From contig NZ_CP041335.1 in the NCBI RefSeq assembly GCF_008033135.1, positions 1-64,000 on the forward strand: a stretch of 64,000 nt of DNA. The letters are read 5' to 3'. Each line of letters begins with the position of its first letter. The first letter of the stretch is position 1. The notes under the pieces were generated by a model. That model saw nothing but the letters and a program-made list of their open reading frames with translations, ran no database searches and had not been told where the DNA came from. Shown here piece after piece: positions 20,388 to 29,300 of the stretch. The translations under genes were made by a program, and so were the position numbers. Source of the stretch: Chitinolyticbacter meiyuanensis. GTDB taxonomy: Bacteria; Pseudomonadota; Gammaproteobacteria; Burkholderiales; Chitinibacteraceae.

Positions 20388-21254
20388 TCAGGCCGGGACG
20401 GCACTGCGGGCCAGCAGCGGCTCGGCCAAGCCAGCGCCAACCATGTGCGCCAGCCCTTGGGCCAGCGCGGGGAACAGGCTGCGGTTGAAGTTGTTCCAGC
20501 GCAGCTCGAGGATGGTGTCGGCGGGATCGATGTGGGTATCGAGCACGTCCACGATCACTTCGCCCGAGTCGATGCCGTTGTCCACGTAGTGAAACGAGGC
20601 GCCCGTCATCGGCACGCGGGCAACCGGCATCGTTGCTTTGGTCTGCCAGTCGATCACCTTCAGGCCACGCGCGCCGTACAGCGCGTCGAGCGTGGCATAG
20701 GCGCCGCGGCGCTGGTATTGCGAATCGGGCCGGGTGATGCCGGGATGGATGTTGACGATCTTGCGATCGAACCGGCTGCCTGGCCGCACCAGGGCGTCGA
20801 GGATGATCAGCAGGCCGTCGAGCACCACCAGCTCGGCCCCCAGCGCCATGAGCTTGTCTTCCAGCCGCTGCTCGAACTCCCGCTTGCCCGGCGCGCGCTC
20901 GGGCGCGCCCAGTGGCAACTGGCGATAGCGTGACGGTACGGCGATCAGCAGTTCATCGAGCGACCGGCCCTGCACCGCAAGCCCGACCGGATAGAACCAT
21001 GGCGCGCCGGCGCTGCGGCTGAAGCCATAGTCGCGCAGCGCGGCGCAGTCGCGCGGCGATTGCGCGTCGTCGTCATTGATCACGCCGGCGAGCGTATACA
21101 CGTCGCCCAGCCAGGTCTCATTCAGCAACCAGGCGAGGTGCTCGAGCGGCGACTGCATGTAGCGCTGCTCACCCTTGTAGTCGATGTAGCGGCCGGCCTG
21201 GTCGGCGGCGGCGTTGCGCAATGACCAGATGTAGACGAGTTTTGTCTTCGACAT
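20388..21254 (-). CDS. pvdF: N5-hydroxyornithine formyltransferase (PvdF-like)
   Basis: This enzyme transfers a formyl group from 10-formyl-tetrahydrofolate to N5-hydroxyornithine, making the hydroxamate used in pyoverdine- and ornibactin-type siderophores. The 288-residue product begins MSKTKLVYIWSLRNAAADQAGRY, very like PvdF, and carries the formyltransferase segment KIVNIHPGITRPDSQYQ. The ATG at 21254 is preferred over a GTG at 21260. An ECF-type promoter (21318-21342) lies 64 bases upstream, divergent from the one driving the acyltransferase. It leads the pvdF-pvdQ operon. Confidence 0.9.
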   Translation of the reverse strand: MSKTKLVYIWSLRNAAADQAGRYIDYKGEQRYMQSPLEHLAWLLNETWLGDVYTLAGVINDDDAQSPRDCAALRDYGFSRSAGAPWFYPVGLAVQGRSLDELLIAVPSRYRQLPLGAPERAPGKREFEQRLEDKLMALGAELVVLDGLLIILDALVRPGSRFDRKIVNIHPGITRPDSQYQRRGAYATLDALYGARGLKVIDWQTKATMPVARVPMTGASFHYVDNGIDSGEVIVDVLDTHIDPADTILELRWNNFNRSLFPALAQGLAHMVGAGLAEPLLARSAVPA

Positions 21255-21317
21255 ATCCACGCAAATTTAGGCAGGTTGCAGGGCGCAGCCTCCCGCGCGG
21301 GAAGCCGTTCTGCACAA

Positions 21318-21342
21318 GACGGCGACGCGGCGCGTTTGTTTA
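21318..21342 (-). promoter_or_regulatory. ECF-sigma promoter for the pvdF-pvdQ operon
   Basis: On the minus strand GCTAAACAAA (TAAAC at 21342-21338) is followed 16 bases later by CGTC (21321-21318). The first ten bases are identical to the promoter of the mbtH/NRPS operon. Confidence 0.78.
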
Positions 21343-21384
21343 GCCCGCCAGCCAGACCACACCCCGCCTGCTTCGCACCCTTGC

Positions 21385-21409
21385 TAAACAAATCCGTCGG
21401 TACGTCGTC
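21385..21409 (+). promoter_or_regulatory. ECF-sigma promoter for the acyltransferase-pvdA operon
   Basis: GCTAAACAAA with TAAAC at 21385-21389, then 16 bases, then CGTC at 21406-21409. The operon start codon is 107 bases downstream. The site forms a back-to-back pair with the pvdF promoter, 42 bases away. Confidence 0.78.
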
Positions 21410-21515
21410 TTGCTTGGACATGAGATCGGCCCCCTGGCCGTGGTGCGCCATGGCAGTGCCGCATGGCACGGTCTCGCCCCGTTATCGATGCCGGCAGCGA
21501 CAAGGAACCGCATGC

Positions 21516-22607
21516 ATGAACCCGACCCACGCTCTCTCGACCGATGATCCGCTGGATTGGCATCGCGCCGAGGCCCTCACCAGCTACCCGCATGGCCGCA
21601 AGCTCCGTGTGGTGAAAGACGGCGACACGCTCAGGCTGCGCGACGGTGACAGCGAGATCGGCGCTTTCAGACTGGAAGCGAACCAGGTCGGGCTCGCCCT
21701 GCACTGGCAGAAGCAGGCGGGCCGCCAAGCCACGGACGAGACAGTGCTGGCGGCGCTGGAAGCGGCGTTCACCTTCCAGCCGGAACACGCGCAGTGCCGC
21801 GTTGTCGACGTGGTGCCATCGCGCGCATTGTGGCAAGCGGGGGCGCTGATCACAGATGCCGAAGGCGTGAGCGCACATCGCGACCTGCTGTGGCAGCAGC
21901 CGGCACTATGGTTGCCACAACCACAGCCAGCGATGGCCCAGCAGTATGTGCTGAGCCGTGGCATGCGCCACCCGCTGCGCCGCCCTAAGCCCGAAGGCCT
22001 GCTGTACCAGCGCTTCATCCCTTGGCTGGGCCGCACATTCTCGTTCCGCGCGCTCGATATCGAGGCCGATCTCTCGCTGTTCAACCGCTGGATGAACGAC
22101 CCGGCGGTGGCGCAGATCTGGCAGGAGGAAGGCGACCTCGCCAAGCACCGCGCCTACCTGGAAGAGCTGGCGGCCAATCCGCACATCTATCCGATGATCG
22201 CGAGCCTGGATGGCGAGCCGTTTGCCTACTTCGAGGCCTACTGGGCCAAGGAGAACCGCATCTCGCCGTTCTGCGATGCAGCCGATTACGACCGTGGCTG
22301 GCACGTGCTGGTGGGCGAGCCGGCCTATCGCGGCAAGGCGGTGGCGGTGGCCTGGCTCACCTCGATCTCGCACTACCTGTTCCTCGACGATGCGCGCACC
22401 CAGCGCCTCGTTGGCGAGCCGCGTGCCGATCACGCGCAGCAGATCCGCAACCTCGACCGTTCCGGCTACGCCAAGGTCAAGGAATTCGATTTCCCGCACA
22501 AGCGCGCGCTGCTGGTCACGCTGCTGCGCGAGCGCTATTTCGTCGACGCCTTCTGGTGGCCGCGCCGCGATGCCGCCGCCCTTCCCTCATCCACAAGGAG
22601 CCAGTGA
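21516..22607 (+). CDS. Siderophore GNAT-family N-acyltransferase
   Basis: This is a predicted acyl-CoA-dependent transferase that acylates an N-hydroxylated side chain (IucB/PvdYII-like). The 363-residue product has an N-terminal domain of about 170 residues common in this family and a C-terminal GNAT domain (about 180-345) with LFNRWMNDPAVAQIWQEEG, FEAYWAKENRISPF and DYDRGWHVLVGEPAYRGKAVA, the acyl-CoA-binding loop. The start at 21516 follows AAGGA at a suitable distance. Its stop overlaps the start of the N-hydroxylase gene by one base, so the two are translationally coupled. Together with the formyltransferase this implies two different hydroxamate groups in the product. The acyl donor is not deducible. 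Confidence 0.85.
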   Translation: MNPTHALSTDDPLDWHRAEALTSYPHGRKLRVVKDGDTLRLRDGDSEIGAFRLEANQVGLALHWQKQAGRQATDETVLAALEAAFTFQPEHAQCRVVDVVPSRALWQAGALITDAEGVSAHRDLLWQQPALWLPQPQPAMAQQYVLSRGMRHPLRRPKPEGLLYQRFIPWLGRTFSFRALDIEADLSLFNRWMNDPAVAQIWQEEGDLAKHRAYLEELAANPHIYPMIASLDGEPFAYFEAYWAKENRISPFCDAADYDRGWHVLVGEPAYRGKAVAVAWLTSISHYLFLDDARTQRLVGEPRADHAQQIRNLDRSGYAKVKEFDFPHKRALLVTLLRERYFVDAFWWPRRDAAALPSSTRSQ

Positions 22608-23905
22608 TGATGGTTCATGACTTGATCGGCATCGGCTTTGGGCCATCCAACATCGCGCTGGCCATCGCGCTGGACGAAGAGCGCCAGACCGGCAAGGCGC
22701 TCAATGCGCTGTTCATCGAAAAGCAGCCGGGCTTTGCCTGGCACAAGGACATGCTGCTCGGGCATGCGCACATGCAGATTTCCTTCCTCAAGGATCTCGT
22801 CACGCTGCGCAACCCCACCAGCGCATTCACCTTCGTCAACTACCTGCACCAGAAGTCGCGGCTACCGGATTTCATCAACCTGAAGACCTTCTTCCCCAGC
22901 CGACACGAGTTCAACGACTACCTGGCCTGGGCCGCGGCGCATTTCGACGACCAATGCGCCTATGGCGAAGAAGTGTTCGACGTGCAGCCCGAGCACGCCG
23001 GCCAGGAAGTGACGCTGCTGCGGGTGCGCTCGCGCGATGCGAAGGGCAACGTGCGCGAGCGGCTGGCACGCAACCTGGTGCTGGGGCTGGGCGGCACGCC
23101 GCGCATCCCGGAGGATTTCCGGGCACTGCGCGGCGATACGCGGGTGCTGCACTCCAGCGGCTACCTGCGCGATATCGCGCGCAACCCGCAGGCCCGCCGC
23201 ATTGCGGTGATCGGAGCCGGCCAGAGCGCCGCCGAAATCTTTATGGACCTGCACGGCCGCCACGCCGATACCGAGGTCGATCTGATCATGCGCGCCCGCG
23301 CGATCAAGCCAGCCGACGACAGCCCATTCTCCAATCAGATCTTCGACGCCGAATTCGTCGACCACGTGTACAACCGCAGCACCGCCGAGCGCGACGAGCT
23401 GCTGCGCGAGTTCTGGCATACCAACTACGCCTGCCCCGATCTGAACCTGATCGAGCAGATCTTCCAGGTGTTCTACCACCAGCGCGTGAGCGGCAACCTG
23501 CGGCATCGCTTCCTCAGGCGGCACCAGGTGGCAGCCGTGCAGGCGCAGCAGGACGGCATCCGGTTGACGCTGCACGATCTCAACAGCGGCCTTGAGCAAT
23601 CGGTACGCTACGACGCCGTGGTACTCGCCACCGGCTACGAGCGCGCCCAGCACCAACAGCTGCTCGCCCCGCTCTCACCTTATCTGCAGGGCTTCGACAC
23701 CGAACGCAATTACCGGCTGAAAACCCATGCCAGCTTCCGGCCGCAAATCTTCCTGCAAGGTGCATGCGAGCATAGCCATGGCCTGAGCGATACCTTGCTT
23801 TCGTTGACCTCCGTCCGTAGCGGGGAAATTTGTGAGGCAATGCTGGCAAAAACTGCGAGCAAGGGTCAGCTCCATGTAGAAAAACTGGGCAGCATGCTGG
23901 CGTAA
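22607..23905 (+). CDS. pvdA: L-ornithine N5-monooxygenase (PvdA-like)
   Basis: This flavoenzyme uses FAD, NADPH and O2 to hydroxylate the side-chain amine of ornithine, or lysine in close relatives. The 432-residue product has the FAD site GIGFGPSNIALA, the substrate region HMQISFLKDLVTLRNPTS, the NADPH site VIGAGQSAAEIF and the C-terminal LATGYE motif. Its length and order are those of PvdA/SidA-type enzymes. The start overlaps the acyltransferase stop (TGATG), with AAGGAG just upstream. Ornithine is favoured over lysine because of the PvdF-like partner, but the sequence does not prove it. Confidence 0.92.
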   Translation: MMVHDLIGIGFGPSNIALAIALDEERQTGKALNALFIEKQPGFAWHKDMLLGHAHMQISFLKDLVTLRNPTSAFTFVNYLHQKSRLPDFINLKTFFPSRHEFNDYLAWAAAHFDDQCAYGEEVFDVQPEHAGQEVTLLRVRSRDAKGNVRERLARNLVLGLGGTPRIPEDFRALRGDTRVLHSSGYLRDIARNPQARRIAVIGAGQSAAEIFMDLHGRHADTEVDLIMRARAIKPADDSPFSNQIFDAEFVDHVYNRSTAERDELLREFWHTNYACPDLNLIEQIFQVFYHQRVSGNLRHRFLRRHQVAAVQAQQDGIRLTLHDLNSGLEQSVRYDAVVLATGYERAQHQQLLAPLSPYLQGFDTERNYRLKTHASFRPQIFLQGACEHSHGLSDTLLSLTSVRSGEICEAMLAKTASKGQLHVEKLGSMLA

Positions 23906-23921
23906 TGCCCATTTTTCCTTC

Positions 23922-23943
23922 AGAATGAGAAACATTCTTATTA
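23922..23943 (+). promoter_or_regulatory. Fur-box-like site before the TonB receptor gene
   Basis: AGAATGAGAAACATTCTTATTA resembles the Fur consensus of inverted NATWAT repeats (AATGAGAAACATTCTTATT). It lies 134 bases before the receptor start. No TAAAC-N16-CGTC promoter was found here, so the receptor seems to be under direct Fur control. Confidence 0.65.
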
Positions 23944-24076
23944 ATAGACGCTGATTCTGCCTTCCTGCCCGATGCTTGGACGTGCCTCGGTGCGCGTCCA
24001 AACTCGCACTCAGGGATAAGGGCCACAACGGCAAGTGAGCGTCTGCTTTCTTGTTTCTTGTTAACCCACCCTGACC

Positions 24077-26215
24077 ATGAAAAACCGCAACCCGCACATT
24101 CTTCGCCTCAAGCCGGTCGTCCGTGCGATCGGCTTCGTTTCCCTGGGCCTCGCCTTCACACCGGCCGCATTCGCCGCCCCCGAATCCACGGCGGTGACGC
24201 TGCCAACGGTGACCGTCACCGCGCCGACCGAGACCGCCACCGGCCCGGTGGTGGGCTACACCGCCAAGCGCAGCGCCACCGCCACCAAGACCGACACCGC
24301 GCTGGTCGAAACCCCCCAGTCGGTTTCGGTCGTCGGCCGTGAGGAAATGGAGGACCGTGGCGCCACCACGCTGCTGGAAGCCATCCGCTACACCCCCGGC
24401 GTGACCGTGAGCAACTGGGGCTACGACATCCGCGGCTACGACTGGCTGCTGCTGCGCGGCTTCAACGCACAATCCACCAGCAGTTTCCGCGATGGCCTGC
24501 GTCAATCGGGCCTGGGCTACGTGGAGCCGATCACCGAGGTCTATGGCCTGGAGCGTGTGGAAGTGCTGCGCGGCCCGGCATCAGTGATGTTCGGCCGCGG
24601 CGATGCCGGTGGCGTGGTCAACCGCGTGAGCAAGGCACCGAGCGTGGATGCACCGCGCGAGATCGAGGTGCAACTGGGCAGCTTCCAGCGCAAGCAGGTA
24701 GCCGCGGACATCGGCGGTGCGTTCAACGCCGACAAGAGCGTGCTCTACCGCGTGGTCGCGCTGGGCCTCGACAGCAACAGCCAGGAGGAATACCCGAACG
24801 GCGACGATGCCTACCAGAAACGGCTGTACCTCGCGCCGTCGCTGCGCTGGGATCTGGCGCCGACCACCTCGCTGACGCTGTTGGCCGAAGTGCTGCGCAA
24901 CGAGGCCTCGGATGACATCAACTACATCACCGGCCCCAACGGCGAGCTCACCAACATCAAGGAAGGCGATCCGCGCTACAGCATCATCGAGATCGACTCG
25001 ACCACGCTGGGCTACCAGCTGGAGCACCGTTTCAGCGATACCTGGCAGTTCCGCCAGAACCTGCGCTACGCCAACCGCGAGGCCGACAAGCACCATATCA
25101 AGTCCTCGCTGGAAGCCGACGGCCGCACACTGTCGCGCACCGCATACTACGAGGACGAAGACCTCGACCAGTGGACCATCGACACCAACGTGCAGGGCAA
25201 GGTGTTCACCGGCCAGATGGCGCACACGCTGTTGTTCGGCTTCGATTGGGATCGCATGTCGGGCGACGCCGTGTCGAAATCGAGCGCCAACACCCCCAGC
25301 CTCGATATCCTGAATCCGATCTACGGTCAGGACATCCCCGAGCCCGACCAGGTGGATGCCGACGGCACCCGTACCATCAAGCAGTTCGGCCTCTATGCGC
25401 AGGACCAGATCCGCATGGGCGAACAGTGGCTGCTGACTGCCGGCGGGCGCTGGGACAAGGTGGAGCTCGACTATGACGACCACCTGGGCACCAATTCCGC
25501 CAGCCAGTCCGATTCCGAGTTCACCGGCCGCATCGGCCTCACCTACCTCGCGCCGAATGGCGTGGCGCCCTACATCAGCTACGCGCAATCCTTCCTGCCC
25601 AACTTCATCGACGAATACGGCACGCTGTTCGACCCCACCCGCGCCGAGCAGATCGAGGCCGGCGTGAAGGTGCAGCCAGCCGGCGCCAACTGGATGTTCA
25701 CCGGTGCGGTCTACTCGCTGACCAAGCGCGACGTGGTGACCTTCGACGCCGACTGGAACGCCAGCCAGACCGGCAAGATCCGCTCGCGCGGCCTGGAACT
25801 GGAAGCCAAGGCGCAGCTCACACCACGCTTCAAGGCTGTGGCGTCCTACACCTACAACGACGTGGAAGTGCTGGAAAGCACCGCCGCAGCGGAAGTCGGC
25901 AAGACGCCGATGCAGGTGCCGGATCAACAAGCCGCCTTCTGGCTGGATTACACGTTGCCGACCGAAGTCGGCGCCTTCGGCTTCGGCGGTGGCCTGCGTT
26001 ATGTGGGCGAGCGCTTCGACGATGCCGAGAACACCTCCAAGCAGGGCGGCTACACGCTGGCCGATGCGGCAATCCGTTGGCACCAGGGTGCGTGGTCGGT
26101 GGCATTCAACATCAACAACCTGTTCGACAAGGAATACTTCGCCGCCCGTACCTACGGCAACTACCAGTTGGGCGAGGAACGCAGCTACAACCTGACGGCC
26201 AAGTACCGCTTCTAA
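24077..26215 (+). CDS. TonB-dependent ferric-siderophore receptor (FhuA/FhuE type)
   Basis: This is an outer-membrane receptor that imports the ferric siderophore using TonB energy. The 712-residue precursor has a signal peptide (about 1-33, ending AAFA), a TonB-box-like LPTVTVTAP shortly after, a plug domain (LVETPQSVSVVGREEMEDRG through VEVLRGPASVMFGRGDAGGVVN) and a 22-strand barrel ending in the aromatic YRF. There is no N-terminal signalling (STN) domain, so it cannot signal to an FpvA/FecA-type anti-sigma. It lies 171 bases after pvdA, has its own Fur box and ends at a strong terminator. It is most likely the cognate receptor for the siderophore made here. Confidence 0.92.
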   Translation: MKNRNPHILRLKPVVRAIGFVSLGLAFTPAAFAAPESTAVTLPTVTVTAPTETATGPVVGYTAKRSATATKTDTALVETPQSVSVVGREEMEDRGATTLLEAIRYTPGVTVSNWGYDIRGYDWLLLRGFNAQSTSSFRDGLRQSGLGYVEPITEVYGLERVEVLRGPASVMFGRGDAGGVVNRVSKAPSVDAPREIEVQLGSFQRKQVAADIGGAFNADKSVLYRVVALGLDSNSQEEYPNGDDAYQKRLYLAPSLRWDLAPTTSLTLLAEVLRNEASDDINYITGPNGELTNIKEGDPRYSIIEIDSTTLGYQLEHRFSDTWQFRQNLRYANREADKHHIKSSLEADGRTLSRTAYYEDEDLDQWTIDTNVQGKVFTGQMAHTLLFGFDWDRMSGDAVSKSSANTPSLDILNPIYGQDIPEPDQVDADGTRTIKQFGLYAQDQIRMGEQWLLTAGGRWDKVELDYDDHLGTNSASQSDSEFTGRIGLTYLAPNGVAPYISYAQSFLPNFIDEYGTLFDPTRAEQIEAGVKVQPAGANWMFTGAVYSLTKRDVVTFDADWNASQTGKIRSRGLELEAKAQLTPRFKAVASYTYNDVEVLESTAAAEVGKTPMQVPDQQAAFWLDYTLPTEVGAFGFGGGLRYVGERFDDAENTSKQGGYTLADAAIRWHQGAWSVAFNINNLFDKEYFAARTYGNYQLGEERSYNLTAKYRF

Positions 26216-26236
26216 GCCGGCACATCCGCCACAGCG

Positions 26237-26264
26237 AAGGGCCACGCGCAAGCGTGGCCCTTTT
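26237..26264 (+). terminator. Terminator between the receptor and NRPS genes
   Basis: An 11-base perfect stem AAGGGCCACGC/GCGTGGCCCTT with a GCAA tetraloop is followed by TTTT. It lies 21 bases after the receptor stop and probably also serves the convergent NRPS operon. Confidence 0.85.
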
Positions 26265-26318
26265 CATTGCACCCCAGGGTATGCACCGGGCCGGGCGGAT
26301 GCCCGGCCCAGCCACCCG

Positions 26319-29300
26319 CTACAGCACCACCGCGCGCGGTTCCGCGGCCTGCGCCAGCGCTGCGGCAAAGCTTGTGAGGAAAGCCGGCGCGCGCACGATA
26401 TCGAGGTGGCCCACCCCGTCGATCATCACTTCGCGCACCGTGTCGGCATGCCGCGCCCAGGCGCGGCGCTTTCCGGCCGCCACGGTCTGCTCGGCGTGCC
26501 ATGCATGCAGCGGCGCTGCGATGCGGCCATGCCGGTGCAGCGCCACCGCGTTGTTGACGTTGATCTCCGCCCACAGCTGGTATTCACGCGCCTGGATGCC
26601 GGCACCGTCGCATGGCAGCGCATCGCCGACATCGGCCACCTCATAGCGATACTGGTCACGCTGCGCCGGGGCGAGCCGCTCGAACAGCGCCTGCCATTGC
26701 GCACGCATGCCGGAGCGAGCAAGCCACGATGCGACGGTATCATCGACCAGCTGCAGCTGTTGCGGCGTCAACGGCGGTCGGTTCGGCGCCAGCGGCTGCG
26801 CCACATCGATCAGGCCGACGAAACTGACCTGGATGCCGTCGGCCTCCAACTGCCGCGCCGTCTCCAGCGCAAGCTCTCCACCCAGCGACCAGCCAGCCAG
26901 CGCGCAGCGACCATCACGCACCCTGGTACGAATGTAGGCGGCATAATCAGCTGCCATGCCAGCCACGGTGAAATCGCGCCAGCGCTGCGCGGTCAGCGCA
27001 TGGCTGACGAAGCCGTACACCGGATTGTGCCGCGCCAGTGCACCGATCAGCGCCTTGTATTCGGCAGTGTTCACGAAAAGGCCGGGGAACAGGAACAGCG
27101 GCACGCCAGCGGCATCGCGATTGACGATCAGCACATCACGGTCGTCGTCCTCGGCACGCGCTACCATCGCCGCGGCGAGCGAGGCCACATCCCGGGCGCG
27201 CAGCACGTCGAGCAGGCTGACGCTGGTTTCGCCCCACTGCGCCTGGATGCGCTGCACCAGCTGCAACGCCAGCAGCGAATGCCCGCCCAGCTCGAAGAAA
27301 TTGTCGTGCCGGCCCACGCTCGCCAAGCCCAGCAATTCGGCCCAGAATGCCGCGAGCGCGGTTTCCAGCTCGCCAACGGGCGCCACCTGTTCAGCAGCCT
27401 CATCGACCGCTGGCAGCGCCTTGCGATCGATCTTGCCGTTGGGATTGAGTGGCAACCGTGGCACCACCACCACGGCAGCGGGCACCATGTAGTCCGGCAG
27501 GGCTGCGGCGAGGTTGGCGCGCAACGCGGGGCCACCGAGATCGAAACCTGATTCGATCGCGGCATAGGCGAGCAGCCGGATGCCGGTAGCCCCTTCCTGC
27601 GCCAGCACCACCGCCTCGCGCACCCCGGTGATGGCCAATAGTTGTGCCTCGATCTCGCCCAGCTCGATACGGAAGCCCCGCACCTTCACCTGGAAATCGA
27701 TGCGGCCCAGGTATTCGAGCTGGCCGTCGTTGCGCCAGCGCACCAAATCGCCAGTGCGGTACAGCCGGCCACCGGCCGCATCGAACGGATCGGCGACGAA
27801 GCGCTCGGCGGTCAGGCCAGGGCGGCCGCCGTAGCCGCGTGCCAGCAGCGGGCCACCGATGCACAGCTCGCCCGGCACGCCAGGCGGCACCGGGTTGAGA
27901 TCGGCATCGACCACGCGCAGCCCGCGACCCGGCAGCACCTCGCCGATCGGCATCTGCGCCGGCATGGGTTTGGCACCGCTCACATACGGCGCGCAATCGA
28001 GCACAGAGGCAGTGACGGTGGCTTCGGTCGGCCCGTAGGTATTGAGCAGCTTCACATGCGCGAGGCCTGCTGCCTGCCACGCCCGCACACCCTCGGGCGG
28101 CATTGCTTCGCCACCAGCGTGCACCTGTCGCAGCGCGCCATAGTCGCGGATGCTCATGCGGGCGAAATCCTGCACCAGCACCAGCCAGTAGGCAGTGGTC
28201 AGGTCGACCACGCTGATGCGCCGGGCCAACAGCTCGTGGTGGAAGGTGGCGCTGTCCCACAGTTCGGGGCCGCGCAGCACCACGGCCGCACCCGTCAGCA
28301 GCGGCGGGAACAGTTGCTCGACAAAGCCATCGAAATTGAGCGTGGAGAACTGCAGCATGCGATCGGCAGCACTCAGGCCAAAGAAGCCGATGGACGCATG
28401 GCTGTGCTGGTGCAGCGCCGCGTGAGGAATGCCCACGCCCTTGGGCTTGCCGGTCGAGCCCGACGTGTAGATCACGTAGGCGAGGTTGTGCGCATGCACG
28501 GCCACCTGCGGATCGGCGGCGGCCTCGTCCTGTGCCAGTGCATCGAGCAGCAGTACCGGCAGTCCATCAGGGACGGGAATGCCTTCGCGCACAGCGGATT
28601 GCGTCAGCAGCAGCGCAATGCCGCTATCCGCCATGATGTAGGCCAGCCGCTCGGCCGGGTAATCCGGGTCCAGCGGCACGTAGGCGCCGCCTGCCTTGAG
28701 GATGGCCAGCAGGCCAACCACCATGCCGATCGAGCGCTCGACAGCGATGCCCACGCGCGCATCCGGCGCCACGCCTTGCGCGATCAGCCGCACGGCCACG
28801 GCGTTGGCGCGGCGGTTCAGCTCGGCATAGCTGAGCTCCACCTCGCCATGGACCAGCGCGATCGCATCGGGCTGCTCAACCACCAGCCGCTCGAACTGCG
28901 CCTGCACCGGCTCGAAACCATCATGCAGCACCGGCGCCACGCCCCAGCGCTGCAGAGAGGCCTGCTCGGCTTCATTCAACAGCAGAAGATCACCCACGGC
29001 CTGCTCCGGCGCCGTGGCCAGCGCGTGCAGGATCGCTTGCAACTGCCGCGCCCATCCCGCCACGGTATCCGGCTCGAACAACTCGGCCGCGTAGTTGAAC
29101 AGCAGGTCGACCCGACCGTCGGGGTGCTCGTGGCTGTTGAGCGTCAGCTCGAACTGCGCCTCCTGCTCCGACAGCGGGTAGCCATCGATGGTCAGCCCCG
29201 GCAGGCTGGACAGCGCACGCAGGTCGCCGCGCTGGTGGTTGAACATCACCTGGAACAGCGGCGTGCTGCCGAGGCTGCGCTGCGGCTGCAGCGCCTCCAC

